Below are positions 36,485-48,542 of a DNA stretch of 64,000 nucleotides, one piece after another (position 1 is the stretch's first letter; the number at the start of each line of letters is the position of its first letter). The notes under the pieces were generated by a model. The model ran no database searches and was not told where the DNA came from. It worked only from the letters and a program-made list of their open reading frames with translations. Origin of the DNA: Scalesia atractyloides. Taxonomy: Eukaryota > Streptophyta > Magnoliopsida > Asterales > Asteraceae. Location: the NCBI GenBank assembly GCA_947069175.1, contig CAMTDV010000023.1, positions 86,562,391 to 86,626,390 on the forward strand, given 5' to 3'. A program made the translations under genes and the position numbers.

Positions 36485-37060
36485 AAACTTTATTCAATAT
36501 CTAGGAAGAGGCTAGCGCCAAACTTACAACACCAAAACATACATACAACATTGCAGCCACCAAAAACAGAAACGAAAGAAACATGCAAACAAGAGGCATA
36601 GACCAGCCCCAACCTAGCTAGGAAACATCAGAAAAACATTAAAAACAGCAAACGGTTGCCACTCTTCCCATGTAATATAGGTCTCCTTAGCCCGGTTTCT
36701 AATCCATAGGTAACTCAACGGTTTTATATCCCCAATCACTTTAGGAACTGAGGACAAATACCGTTGAAAACCATGTCATTTCTCTGCTTCAAGATGCTCC
36801 AGATTGTGATTAAAGAGATTGCATGGAAAGCTTTTTTCCTCTTGTGACCACCATGGAAAGATTTGTGACAGTTAAGAATGTCTCTTAAAACTAATGGAAA
36901 AGAAGGGTGGAGTTTTACACCACTGCACTATTAATTGCCACACCATATGACCGAATTGACATGATACGAACATATGGTCACAAGTTTTTGTGTATTCCAC
37001 CAGAAAACACATCCTCATACTGTGCGCTCTAGTTGGAAGCTTCTCTACTCTCCAAACCAC
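36485..37060 (-). pseudogene. LINE fragment: C-terminal zinc-binding region of reverse transcriptase
   Basis: The minus strand reads VWRVEKLPTRAHSMRMCFLV, then TCDHMFVSCQFGHMVWQLIV and, across stops and frameshifts, KKAFHAISLITIWSILKQRN and NDMVFNG, ending with IRNRAKETYITWEEWQPFAV. This order (zf-RVT followed by a short Trp-rich tail) is the C-terminal end of plant L1-type LINEs. Frame changes make it non-functional. The rest of the LINE is missing or scattered (see 37923-38264). Confidence 0.8.
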
Positions 37061-37121
37061 TACACAGACCTTTCAGGAGACCCGATTATTCCAAGTAACC
37101 ACGCAATTTGGCTTCATACGG

Positions 37122-37512
37122 TTATGGGCCTGAATGACTTTTTTGATACTGTTGACCGAGAACAAGACCCAACACAGATGGCTTGATTAATCGGACATAG
37201 CTTGATAATCGAACAGTTTGGCAAAAACTCCACCAAAATTTGACATCTTTGGTCATACAGCGTGCGTTCAATATTCGTCTTGAGATTGTTGTCTTAATGG
37301 CCAGAAAGTCTTCTTCTTTGATGAAGGATACTTCATGTTCAACTGCTGGCATGTTGAGATTGACGTATGTGGATGCAGACATGGTGGGTTGAAGATGAAT
37401 TTTGCTTTTCAAAAACAAGAGGGTTTTAAGGTTTGTAAGTTGGTTTTGAGGTTGAAGGGGAATGTTTGGAGTCCCGGCTTTTGAAATTGTATATATAGGA
37501 TTTCTGGAGACA
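37122..37512 (-). other. Unrecognised ORF with TATA-like box
   Basis: On the minus strand a TATA-like TCCTATATATACAA (about 37490) precedes an ATG at about 37383 opening MSASTYVNLNMPAVEHEVSF, then IKEEDFLAIKTTISRRILNA. The frame stays open about 85 codons from this ATG. It separates two LINE fragments, so it may be a later insertion. I recognise no family; it could be the start of a retroelement ORF. Confidence 0.35.
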
Positions 37513-37922
37513 AAGATTGTGGGTTGGTTAGTATTTAAGTTGGTTTATGATAAGTTAATTGTGAATTAACTTTATCCAAACCATTTTTAAATTTTTGATA
37601 TATCTCCAACAAGACAAATTTTAATTAGAGAATACTGCCATATGGTACCTTTTGTCTCTTGTGAGACCATTTTTGAATAAAAGGTCCAATTATATTTCTT
37701 CTAATAACCTGACATTACTTGAGTAGTGTATATCCTTCCCTCATTTTCAAAGACAAATTTAACTTCTGATGATGTCTTGTATATTACTCATCAGATATAT
37801 TTCATTTCTTTGGATTTTCATCATAAAATCATCAGAAACACTTCTTCCCCCTTTTAGAACACAAGGTTTTTTTTTTTGTTTAGATGAGTAAGTAATCGGA
37901 AATAGTACTTACTTTTCATTTT

Positions 37923-38264
37923 TCAATATATTTTTAAGAATAACGTTTCGTCCTTCTCCCTTTTTGTTTTAGAAGTGATAACCACATTTTGAACCAACAA
38001 CGTTAGCTGCGGTAGCTCCAACATAGATGTTACAACCAGATGCTTCCTATCCAAGTACAAATGCATCCCATCCGCGCCAAGCCGGACTCGTGTGTGCCAC
38101 TGAGCATAACTTATCAATCTCTTTAAAAACAGGTTGGGGAACATAGAAGAGAGGAGATCTGACCCGAGCCAAATGTCGATCCAGAATGCAATATGTAACC
38201 CACAACCCACTTCCCCTTTTATAGACATGGATACATCAATCCCTTTGTCGACACGGGACGACAC
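37923..38264 (-). pseudogene. LINE fragment (pre-zf-RVT region)
   Basis: The minus-strand frame contains GEVGCGLHIAFWIDIWLGSD then LLSSMFPNLF, matching the 'G.G..T.FW.D.WLG...L...FP.LF' pattern found just before the zinc-binding domain in plant LINE reverse transcriptases. The remaining 60 residues of the frame are not obviously LINE. Orientation and order agree with the fragment at 36485-37060, with about 860 bp of unrelated DNA between. Confidence 0.62.
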
Positions 38265-39190
38265 TATGTTAACTGTAAAACCATGAAAGTAGATCTCTAG
38301 GCCATCAATTGATATTTAGGACTAACTTGTCAATTGCTCCATTTAAATAACCCATGTGAAAGAAACAAGGGACACCGTGTCTCTATAAAACCAAGACTGA
38401 CTCATTTATTTATTGCACTATGGATTATTAAAATGGAGTAATTGGGCTAGTTAGTTTCCGGGCCACCATAAACATAAAGCGGGTTGCTACAATTCGATTT
38501 GGATACTGATTGAGACTAGATAATTTGAGTGGGTCTTTAATTTAACTGGTGACATTGGAATATGAGGAGGCCTAAACGAAATAATCTGTGAGGATGTCAA
38601 TTAGTCGGATAAGGATGTACGACAAGTGTGGGAGGAAGAAATCAAGAAACTATTTTGTAGCCAATAAGCTAGTGATGGAGTGGTAAAAGAAAGGTCTGGT
38701 GTTCCAATTGCTTTAGGTTCAATTCATGTCCTTTCCATTAGTTTATGTGGCATATGGTTTGCATTGTCGTGCCTTTAGCTGGGTGCTCATGAGTTTCGAC
38801 CCTGGTTCGAAGGCGAGTGTATCCAATGAGGTAAATTTCACCAATAGCCCATTGAAGGATTCATCCGCGTCATTGATAAAAAAAAGAAATATTTTTTGTA
38901 GTTGGACAAGGATACATTGCGTAAGATTATTTCTGCCTTGTATCATTCAAGAATAGGATATATTATTTTTTTAAAATACCATCAAGAAAATTTTATTATT
39001 TTGGGGACGTGAGTGGCAGGGGCAATCGCGGGTAGCCAGCTCCCGGGTTGGATCCCGTGTCAGAACACTGCCGCCACCCCTGCGGGTCGGGCGGGCAGGT
39101 TCTTTGAGCGAGCTCCACAACCCGCTCAAACGTTTGTCATTTTCAAGAATTCCGACAGTTATCAAACCGTCATTTGATCACTTTAAAAAA
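38265..39190. other. Gene-free stretch with a GC-rich patch
   Basis: Mostly AT-rich. At 39000-39125 an isolated GC-rich patch (GTGGCAGGGGCAATCGCGGG ... CCACCCCTGCGGGTCGGGCG) contains imperfect inverted words. It lies just before an ORF1-like relic and may be the terminal part of a PIF/Harbinger-like element. Confidence 0.4.
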
Positions 39191-39195
39191 ACCAA

Positions 39196-39620
39196 ATTTA
39201 TACATTTTATATATTTAACTTCCACCCACAATTTAACACACATACTCTCAAATCCTTCATTATTTGAGAACCAAAACCATTTTCACTATCTAAAATGGAT
39301 TTACAAAAATAAATCCATAGTGCCGGATCCAGCAAACGAGGCGCCCGTTGGAGCTGCGGTGGTGTTTTTGGGGTGAAACGTATATGCCACAACCTTCTAC
39401 GCCATATATTACTACATAACTCCTTCCACCACCGTATATGTTTGGGCAACAACCAAACTTTTTTTAATATACATCGGTTCGGCTCGATTTCTCCCCGAAA
39501 ACGACACAAAACTTCGATGCTTTTGCGACGTATAGGAATCCATCTCATTTTGAACAAGTTAATGTTGAACGAGAAATACCACTAAGATCATCTGATAAAG
39601 AGATGAAACTTAGATCATAT
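39196..39620 (+). pseudogene. Probable N-terminal part of ORF1-like (PIF/Harbinger) relic
   Basis: After a leader with repeated ACTTCCACCC / CACATACTCTCAAATCC words, frames broken by stops encode LLPPPYMFGQQPNFF, then FSPKTTQNFDAFATYRNPSH and FEQVNVEREI. A low-complexity Pro/Gln/Phe/Asn N-terminus like this precedes the Myb/SANT domain in plant Harbinger ORF1 proteins. No SANT domain follows. Evidence is composition and resemblance only. Confidence 0.4.
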
Positions 39621-40139
39621 TCCTTCAACGGTCACATTGCTCTAGGCCACCAAGACCTTGAATTTTCCCATTAAAATTCTCAAGAGCTTACCCTGATAAC
39701 TTCTAGAGACGGTTTGTTTAGAACATTAAGCAACTGGTCATTTCTTCATAATTGCTTCCCCGTGGTCTTTCCATCTAGTGCAACCTCCCTAGATTGACTA
39801 GCGCACTTTTGTAGAGCCGAAGGTTCTTTTATTTTTGTCATTCATCAACAAGTAGAATTTCCTGTTAGTACACGGCCAAGCAACAACCACTTCTTCAGCC
39901 ATTGTGTTTGTTGAGTAATTTTAATTAGGTTTTATTGGGGGATGAAACAACTAATTTGTGAATTGATTGATTTCGACCTGACCAGAAATCTAGGATAGTT
40001 AAACAAGGTTTCGTGCGATCAAATTTTCCCTAATTCATCATTAGAAATTTGCATTGAGACGTTCAATTTTCCAGGTTGAGTATAGGTGATATGAAAGGGT
40101 TTAATGATAATGGAAATTGGTAGGGAAAGGTTTAACTGT

Positions 40140-40870
40140 GTGTATTTATTACCGTTAGCCACACAAAAACAATTACTAGGACCATTTCAAAGTTTTAGCC
40201 ACACATAAGATCAAACAAATATCATGGCATTTTGTAACATTCGGCCACACTAATGTTACAAAATGTGTAACTAAAGGTTTAGAAGAGATGATAACATTAG
40301 GTCTTATGAATAAAAATTAATACAATACCATGGTAGTTGGCCGGTAATTATTAATTTTTTCTTTTAATAAGTGGCTAGTAAATTTTAACAGTGAGCATAG
40401 AACACTCAATAATTTTTAATTTTCTCTTTTACTAAATGACCAGTAACAATTCTCTTTGGTTATACAAACAAGTATGTGGCTCTATGTATTACCTTTTAGC
40501 GACATCATGAAAAACATACATGCTAGTTAGTAACAAGCTCACACATTTTAACTGTGGCTAGTAATTGTCACATTTTATTGAATGTATGGTAAAAGGTTTC
40601 CAAAAGATGTGTTTTGGTCACATAATAAAAAAAGCATACAAATACCATGGCAGTTCCTCACATTTGTCCTTCATTTTATAGTTGTGGCTAGTAAATGTCA
40701 ATATATTTCTAATGTGTACCCAAAGGGAATAAACTGTTACACAATAGTCACATTAATAATAAAAGTGTTTTAAAATCTTATAAATGACCTTTAGCCACAC
40801 ATTATCTAGTAGAAAGTGTAGCTGGCCGATTCAAGGAATTCTGTGGCCATAGGTCATTTTTGAGGTAGTG
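40140..40870. mobile_element. CACTA element, one terminal region
   Basis: The sequence ends ...GGTCATTTTTGAGGTAGTG at 40870. Read on the minus strand this is CACTACCTCAAAAATGACC, a CACTA terminus. The preceding 730 bp is packed with copies of GTGGCTAGTAA, TTAGCCACAC and TGGCCACAG-like words in both orientations, the subterminal repeat pattern of this superfamily. I did not find the opposite terminus, so the element may be truncated. Confidence 0.65.
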
Positions 40871-41596
40871 ATATGCAGACTTTCTTTGGTTTTAACTATT
40901 CGTATACCAAGACATAACTAAAATATTATTCCATTGTTTCAAGTTTAAAAGTCTAAATAACTTTCATTTAGGTTTCATTAGGATATAGATTCAAAACAAT
41001 ATTAGTTAATCCTTCCGATTTAATTTATTGTTTTGAAAATTTCAACTCGTCATTTATACAATCGTAATTTCTTTGGTATTTGTCATTTGTTTATATGAAT
41101 TCCTAAACATAAATTAAATATGATTTTTCTTTCCTAATTTATTTAGGTTTATTAAATGTTATTTTAGGTTTAGCGACATGAAAAATTTTTAAAAATATTT
41201 TAACATTTTATTAATTAAATACCAATAATTAATCTTCATAATGATATTTTTGCCCCCTTTGTAACTCAATTTAGTATTGCACTATAAGCTTAGAAGGTTA
41301 TAATTACTTTAATTTTGTTGGAATTCTTTGTAAAGGCATTATCATATAGTAAAGATAACGTTTTCTTTGTAGTTTTATTCTTGATAAAAATGGACTATTG
41401 ATATGTCATCAAACCATGTTATTGTGATTGCACGATTCAGTATTAGATCAGGGAAAACATCAACCAGTGCAGTAATGATTAAGAAATCAACCAAGAGAAC
41501 AAAAAGATGGCCAGGAAAGCCAACCAGATATGTGAGAGACCTATATTAAAAAAGAAAGAATAGTAAAGGACTAATCAGAAGCGTGCAACAGATATT
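40871..41596. other. AT-rich gene-free stretch
   Basis: No coding or repeat structure recognised. Confidence 0.5.
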
Positions 41597-42805
41597 GGGG
41601 AAAATATTTGCAACGGATGATCTGAGTGGCTTATAATCACTTTTAGATATGTTGGTGGTTACCCGAAAAATTCAATCAGATACAACTCACAACTCGAATC
41701 GAGAACAAGAAGTAGTATGCAAATTGATGTGAATTTCATATGAATTAGAATGTGTATAACCAAGAACAATTACCCATCTTGAGGATAGATGCATCTTCAA
41801 TTAGTTGAAAGTCTTTAAACCAATAAAGCTCTTTGCACACATGGTTAGTTGCACCTGAATCAACTAACCAATAAATATCATCATCCAGCACATAAAATGC
41901 TTCAGAAATTAAATTAGTGATACATAATTTGGAACCGAATTATATTTTTCTACAAAATTATAACCATATTTCTTGCATGTGTCACTAGACCTACTTGGAT
42001 GATTCACCGATTTCAACCACGTTCACAGAAGATGGTCCAGGTTGTTTCCTATCATCATTGACCAACACCGTTACTTGTGCTCTTAAGAACTCTTCAATTT
42101 TGAAGTGACTTCGAAGTTTAACCAAACATAATTCTCGTATTGATGTTTGGAATTGTGTTTAAAATCTTTATAGGAATGGGGTAACTTGTCAATATACTTG
42201 AAATCGAGATGGATTCATCCATCTTCATTTCATGTTAGGCAAACTGCCCCAAAAATCCTCAATAATTCATTATACTATTCCATGACATGCCTCAAATTAA
42301 CTCTCTTATAGTTGTTGAAATTACTCACAAGAAACTTCTTACTAAAAGAATCTTCTGCCATATACTTGGCTTCAAAGTATCCCATAGTAATTTCAAATAA
42401 AGAATCGCACATATTGTTTAAGTTGTGGCCAAGAAAGATGTAATTGTCATTTTCCTACTTTGATCGCCTATTGATTTGTTCTAGATTACCATCTTCCGGT
42501 ATCTCTCTGGTATGGGAGTGCTCAACACATACACCCCTTTCAAGGTCGTAAGAAGAAAGTTCATTATCGTCTCCCATCTGCGGAAATCCTACCATTCCAA
42601 TTTCTCCAGTTTGTCGAATTAGTTTGACGCATCCTTCACTATGCTCGTTTCTCATCTACAATAGGAGTTAATTTGATTTTGTTAGGGAAAATAGGTTTGC
42701 AACGGATGATCTAAGAGGCACGTAATCACTTTCATATTAGATTATTTCGGTGGCTCACCCGAGAAATCCAATCGGATACAACTCAAATTAAGAACAAGAT
42801 GCAGT
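41597..42805 (-). mobile_element. Minus-strand Copia fragment flanked by about-120-bp direct repeats
   Basis: On the minus strand the region encodes IYWLVDSGATNHVCKELYWF then FQLIEDASILKMG, the Copia protease DSGA motif followed by the conserved pre-integrase strand. Upstream (42655 to 42455) is an open frame of 66 codons resembling a gag tail. Two related sequences, at about 41597-41720 and 42685-42800, share GGGAAAATA...TGCAACGGATGATCT, CAATC.GATACAACTCA and AGAACAAGA, in the same orientation. They could be short LTR-like ends of a non-autonomous or deleted element. Reverse transcriptase is absent. Confidence 0.6.
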
Positions 42806-42862
42806 ATCCAACTTGCAAGCTCTTGCTATAACAATTCGACAACGCGTTCAGAAAAGCCACCT
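42806..42862 (+). repeat. 57-bp perfect direct repeat, right copy
   Basis: Identical to 29653-29709. From here the Copia pol continues into the reverse transcriptase, so together the two copies bracket the inserted block 29710-42805. Confidence 0.95.
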
Positions 42863-44540
42863 AATTGTGAATATTATTAGTCCTGTGACTGCTGGTGTTC
42901 GAACCTGTAGTATTTCAGGGACCATTAACACATGTTTACACTCATGCTTCATTTTCCAGATTGAGCCTAAAAGTATTGATGTTGCCTTGAAGGAAGCTGG
43001 ATAGGTCGATGTGATGCATGAAGAGCTTAACGAGTTTGAAAAGTTGGGTGTTTGGAAGTTGGTGAAGCTGCCTGAAGGAAAACGTGCTCTTGGAACACGT
43101 TGGGTCTTCAGAAACAAACAAGATGATACTTGTGTGATTGTGAGAAATAAAGCAAGTTTAGTGGTTCAAGGTTACCGGTAGATAGAAAGTCTAGATTATG
43201 ACAAGGTGTACGCGTTGATGGCGCGACTAAAAGCCATTCGTATCTTCTTGGCATATGCATCTTACATGGGATTTACTATTTACCCGATGGATGTCAAGAC
43301 GACATTTCTGTACGGGAAAGTGAAGGAGCAAATTTATGTTGCTCGACCCTTTGGGTTTGTTGATTAAGAGAAACAAGGCTATGCCTACAAGTTAGATAAA
43401 GCTTTGTATGGGCTACACCAAGCAACTTGTGCATGGTGTGCAACCTTAACAAAGCATCTACTTGCATATGGATATACTTGGGGGACGATAGATCAAACGA
43501 TATTCATCAAACGTGTTGACAAGGATCTTATTTTGTTCAGATCTATGTTGATGATAATATCTTCGAGTCAACTAATGAAAATCTATGCAACGAATTCGAA
43601 GAAGTGATGAAGAAGAAGTTCGAGATGAGCTCGTTGGGTAAAATGACAATGTTTTGGGTTTGCAACTTCGTTAGAGTAGTCAGGGAATTTTGATTCATCA
43701 TGGCAAATATATTCAGGACATTCTTGCAAAATTCGACACGACATATTCAAAGTCCATGATCTCCCCATTGCAGAACGGCCTTTGCTCAATGAGGATGTTG
43801 AAGGAAGCCAAGTTAATCAGACACTGTACCGATCTATGATTGGTTCATTGATGTACTTGACGGCTAGTCGGGTAGATATTATGTTTGTCGTCTGTCAATG
43901 TGCTTGTTATCAGGCTAATCCTAAACTTTCACACATTGCTACCGTTAAACGAATCTTTAGATACCTGAAGGGAGCTCCAAAACTTGGACTTTGGTATCCT
44001 AGAGATTCCAACTTTGATATGTTTACTTTTTTTGACAGTAACCTTAGAAGGACATACAAGAATATGAAGTCCACATCAGCTTGATGCCAATACTTGGGAG
44101 AAAGACTTATCTTGTGGCAATGCAAGAAGCAACAGACCGTGTCACTCTCGACTGCTGAACATAATACGTTGCAGCATCTGCTTGCTACTCCCAGGTTATT
44201 TGGATGCAACACCAGCTTGAAGATTACGGTTTGACTTATCTAAACACTACTATTTATTGTGATGATACCGCTATCCAAATTATCAAAAACCCTGTTTTTC
44301 ACTCCAAAACCAAGCAAATTGATTCAAAAGTTCATTTTATTTGAGATTGCTATGAAAGAGGACTGACTAAACCTGAACAGATCCATACTGATGCAAATAC
44401 ATCGGATCCTTTTACAAAACCTGTCAGCAACTTGAGATTCAAGGTGCTTGTGGATCTTTTAAAAATGATGTGTTTCACTGACTTAGCGATTAAAAAAATA
44501 ATAATAAAAAATAAAATAGAATGACTAAATCTAAGCATAA
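42863..44540 (+). pseudogene. Copia reverse transcriptase and RNase H pseudogene
   Basis: Begins with the linker EPKSIDVALKEAG and MHEELNEFEKLGVWKLVKLP, then GTRWVFRNKQDD and YPMDVKTTFLYGKVKEQIYV (RT core), and KLDKALYGLHQA. A YVDD-like active site appears in a shifted frame at about 43543-43554, followed by EFEEVMKKKFEMSSLGKMTM. RNase H starts at IGSLMYLTASRVDIMFVVC (43840) and continues through RIFRYLKGAPKLGLWYPRDS to the C-terminal KTKQID and DPFTKPV motifs (to about 44430). Stops and at least three frameshifts are present. It is the natural continuation of the integrase at 27984-29640. Confidence 0.9.
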
Positions 44541-45419
44541 AGTATTCTACTTTTTCACAAATTTAGGGGAAAATATTTGCCGGAAAATGAAATAAATATT
44601 CGTGCTAAAGAATTTGATTAACACATGTAAGGTATCGAAGCTGAAAAGTCAAGGATCTACTGCGACGTGTTGATAGGCCTAGCACTCAAAAAGCAAAAAA
44701 GGTACCAGGTGATATAAATATAATGAACTATACACCATGTGGGTAACATAACATCGGCGTCTGATTTCACGGTCTTAAATCCTGCGTTGATAGATAACCA
44801 ACGTCTAAGGTTTCGGGTCTATCTACTAATAAGTTATCTGGGATATTAGGGTTGTCCTTCTGTTGCATCTATATTATATGTAGACCTAGCCACAGTCAGG
44901 ATATCCTTAAAATAGTCATAAAATGGCTAAAAACCTTAATAGAAAGAGAATCTCACATCATGAGAATTCCGTGTGCTTTTAAAGCTATATTTGTACCTAA
45001 AAGGTATGTGCCAAACTGTACTGACCTGTTCACCAACAAGTATGACGTTGTAAAAATGAAAGGATAGAATCAGTATATTCACCTGCTACGATGAGTTGTT
45101 GTGCTTACCTTGATTGCGGGGTTATGTCATGGTATCGGAGACGTAGATGTTATAGTATAATTTTACCTTAATCGTACCACAAGGTTGAAAATTGAAGGTT
45201 GAGCATTAGGCTTTTGAGGACAAATTTATTGGCAATCACGTTGACCAGTCAAATTAGGCATGTGCTGAAAAGTGTTCCTTAATCAGTTCGAGAAGGATTG
45301 GATCCCGTAACAATCTCTTTCATCAATTCTTTACAATTTATATTTTTTTTTGTGTTTGAAAAGGTTGCTCGGTTGGTTGGATCGTTGATTTTGAAAAGGA
45401 TATGTTAAAGGAAAGTTAT
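44541..45419 (+). other. Post-pol region of Copia element, no clear ORF
   Basis: A purine run (GGGGAAAAT, about 44569) follows pol, but no LTR matching 13646-13993 appears. One 71-codon frame (44852-45067) is unremarkable. It is probably internal retroelement DNA. Confidence 0.4.
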
Positions 45420-45860
45420 TGTTCAGAATAGGCCCACTGATATCGGATAGGCTCACTGATTCGGATAGGACCACTGTTCCGGACCGTGGTTCCGAACTGA
45501 GCAAGGCCCACTATTTCGGATCACTATTCTGAATTGGGCCAGGCCTACTATTTCGGATCGGCCGAATTCGAAAAAGTTTATAAAGGCCATTTCGAATCAT
45601 TCGAGTCACATTTCGAACCAATTTGAGCTTTTTCAGATTCTCTGGACTACTTTTCGAATCGGGTTTCTTGTGCATTTCGGATGGACTTCAGATCTTCAAC
45701 TTGAATTTCAGATGGGTTTCGGATGATCACCATGCATTTCGGATAATCATCATACATTTCGGATAATCATCATGATTATCCGAAAACTGACAAGATTCTA
45801 TCCGAAATGCAAATCATTTCGGATAACTGACAAGGGATCCATCTGAATTACTCTTGACCC
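45420..45860 (+). repeat. TTTCGGAT-rich array
   Basis: More than a dozen TTTCGGAT / TTTCGAAT / TTCCGGA-type words at 15-30 bp spacing. It is related to the leader array at 14150-14440. A palindromic stretch around 45740-45790 pairs ATTTCGGATAATCATCAT with ATGATTATCCGAAA. Confidence 0.7.
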
Positions 45861-45966
45861 TTTTGAAATGTTTTGACCTTTTTGACCTGTTTGACCCCTT
45901 AGACTTTTTCAAACAGGTCGACCTGTTGACTATTTGACGTGTTAACTAAGTTAACCTAGTTTTAAG

Positions 45967-47060
45967 AGTAAATTACACAAAACGTCCTTTATGTTTTCTC
46001 AAACTTGTAGGTTCCAGCCTTAATTACTAACCAAGTTAATTATCTCAGTTTATTTCCCTCACATGACTAAGATGTGAGGGTATATTCGTCATTTTGTTTC
46101 CTTTTCTTATAAAACCCTCAAAAAACACAACATCATCAAAACTAAAAACCCGTTGTTCACCGACCTGTACACAACCTCCTTCGATGACTTATCCCGTAAT
46201 CTCCGACTACAATGTATTGAACCCATATTTGAACCAACAGCCAAGCGGACCGACCACCATCTTCAACCCAGACAAACCCATCACCATCTGAACCACCAAC
46301 CAACATGCCACCATCAGAACCCTAGTTGTCGTCGTCATCAAAACAAGCGGCTAGAGGCCACCACCTCCACCTCCGACACCACCTCCTTTGCCACCACTCC
46401 ACCTCCGACAAACCCCCAAAACCCCCAAATAACTCCGCCATCATCATCTTCAACTGCCACCACCACCACGCCACCGCCACCTGATACATATCACCACCGA
46501 GAGAGAGAAAGAAGAGAGAGAGAGATCGTAGAGAGAGAGAAAGAAGAGAAAGAGATCGGTGAGAGAGAGAGGGGACCGTAGAGAGAGAGGGAGCGGCAGG
46601 AGACGACGGTGGTGGTGGGTTTTGATGGTGGTGGTGTGATGGCGGTGGTGCTATTGCGGAGGTGGTACGGTGGTGGGTTTGGGGTGGTGCTTGGCTTCGC
46701 GGCAGGAGACAGGGGCGGTGGTGCTTGACGGTGGTTGTTGGTTGTGGTGGTGGCAGGTGGTAGATGAGGTGGTGCCGGTGTGTGGTGGTGGTGGTAGATG
46801 AAGGCAGAGAGAGATGAATGGTCTGTGTGTGAGTAGAGAAGAAAGGGTTTTTGTAGAAAAAAAAACAAACCTAAAATAACAAATATACCCTCACCTGTTA
46901 GGCATGTGAGGGAATTAAACTAGATAATTAACTTGGTTAGTCAGAAAGGACTGAACTGGCAACAAAAATAAACGTAAAGATTGTTTTTGGCAAGTTTTAA
47001 ACATTAAGGCTGGACCTGCAAGTTTGAGAAAACATAAAGGATGTTTTGTGCAATTTACTC
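45967..47060. mobile_element. Mutator-like transposon (1094 bp) with long terminal inverted repeats
   Basis: The left end GAGTAAATTACACAAAACGT and the right end, read in reverse, GAGTAAATTGCACAAAACAT, start inverted repeats. These match over about 55 bp and resume further in (TAACCAAGTTAATTATCT, CCCTCACATG, GAGGGTATATT). Flanks are TAGTTTTTAA (45957-45966) and TAGTTTTAA (47061-47069), a 9-bp target duplication with a one-T slip, the size expected for Mutator. No transposase. The interior is an asymmetric CCACCA/GGTGGT-rich and GAGAGA-rich stretch. It is inserted in Copia-derived DNA. Confidence 0.87.
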
Positions 47061-48542
47061 TAGTTTTAATGATAAAATTTAACTTGGTTAGTTTTGTGCG
47101 AAAATTACTGAGAAAATGGTTGAACAATGCAAATTGGAAGTGGAAACCTTTCATAATCAGGTTGGATATCTCTCGGATCCATCCGAAGATCATTACGATT
47201 ACTTTCACTCAATGATCGTTGGTTTAAATTCCTTTAAAATCACTCACGCGCAAAAGACCAATCCAGTAAAATGCCAAGACACAATTGAAGACTTTTGGTT
47301 GTCCGCCAAAGTTAAATGAAGTGGAGGTGATGATGCAGGATCGATTGAAGTTAAAGTGTAGGGAAAAGATATCATTATTAATAGAAGCCAAAGTTCGAGA
47401 CGTTCTTAAGTTTGAAGATCAACCTAGTCATCCAACAACTCTTGATCGAGACAGAGATCGACCCCCCCCCCCACCCCCCCATTGCACCGAAATATCAAAT
47501 AGCTCTTGTCTGGTCAACTCATCATAAGAAACCTATACTGAAAGAGAAGAACCATCAATAGAAATAGACGAACAACCTTGAGAAGAATCACAGTCAATCC
47601 CTTATCCTAAAGACAGAGGAAAGAAAATAGCATCACCTAAAAAAGCAACGTCAGGTGATAGCATCTTCAGTTAATCCTGTATACAAAATCTCAAAAGCAA
47701 ATTTGAAGGTGGTATAACTGTAGAATCCTCAAGTAAACAAAAAGTGATCCCTAGATTAGATCTTCCAGAAAACAGAACCATAGTAGCATACTAATCTCAA
47801 AGGAAGAAATCATCTTTCATGAGTATCACCTCAAACACTACTATATAAATGAAGAAGAGCCTCTCAGCCCTATGATAATAAAAATGTGCACAGAAAGAGA
47901 GTCCAAAGGTAGATACTGCTTTCTTGGAATACTTACAAATCCAATCAAAAGGGTGATAAAAGTGTTAGATCACTTCATGCCTACTGATTTTGGGAAACAC
48001 ATACAACACAAATATATTGTTCTCAGGAAACAAGGATCGTTTTAAGGGTCAAAGGGTCAAGAGTAACACAAGTATATGTTGGTTTCTTTCTCTAATAAAC
48101 TATTAGTTTTGGATTAACTTTATAGTTTTTATTTTAACACAACAGGGATCGTTTTAAGTGAAAAGTTGAATTGTTCGAAAATTGAAGTAGAAGAAAACTT
48201 CAAAGGGTGGACTATACTCAGTAAAAAAATAGATGTACATTTGATAACATCCTATATTTAAACTCTAGGTCATTAAGTTACCTCATATGTAAAACTAGTG
48301 GAAATTCTCTCGCATCATAGAGCGAAAAACATATATGCATTAAAAAAAAGTATTAGTTTTAATTACACAAAATTTATTATATTTAATAAATGCAAAGGTA
48401 ATATAAAAAAAGTAAATATCTAATCTTCATAGTCGTCTGATAGTCGAACTAGATAAAATACAACGAAAGATGTATGTGTATATATATAGTTTTCATTTGG
48501 AGTTGGGTAATGGAAGTGGGTAATTGTCTTCCTCCAATGTTA
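46667..48542 (+). repeat. 1.88-kb duplicated segment, copy B
   Basis: Partner of 29712-31587. Because this copy lies in an uninterrupted Mutator-like element and in sequence downstream of pol, it looks like the source locus. The right breakpoint is CTCCAATGTTA, after which the two flanks differ. Confidence 0.92.
47061..47527 (+). pseudogene. Post-pol Copia ORF relic, copy B
   Basis: Same coding relic as 30120-30610. MVEQCKLEVETFHNQVGYLS starts at 47116 and runs to AKVK and a stop; then a shifted frame gives KCREKISLLIEAKVRDVLKF. The poly-C run is longer here and interrupted once by A (47461-47480). It lies directly right of the Mutator-like element, which may have split its 5' part. Confidence 0.55.

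Noticed and set aside
46153..46868. Overlapping Pro/Thr-rich and Ser/Leu-rich frames on both strands
   Set aside because: They follow from CCACCA and GAGAGA low-complexity DNA inside the Mutator-like element.
44541..48542. 3' LTR of the second Copia element
   Set aside because: No sequence here matches 13646-13993 by eye; the 3' LTR seems lost or outside the window.
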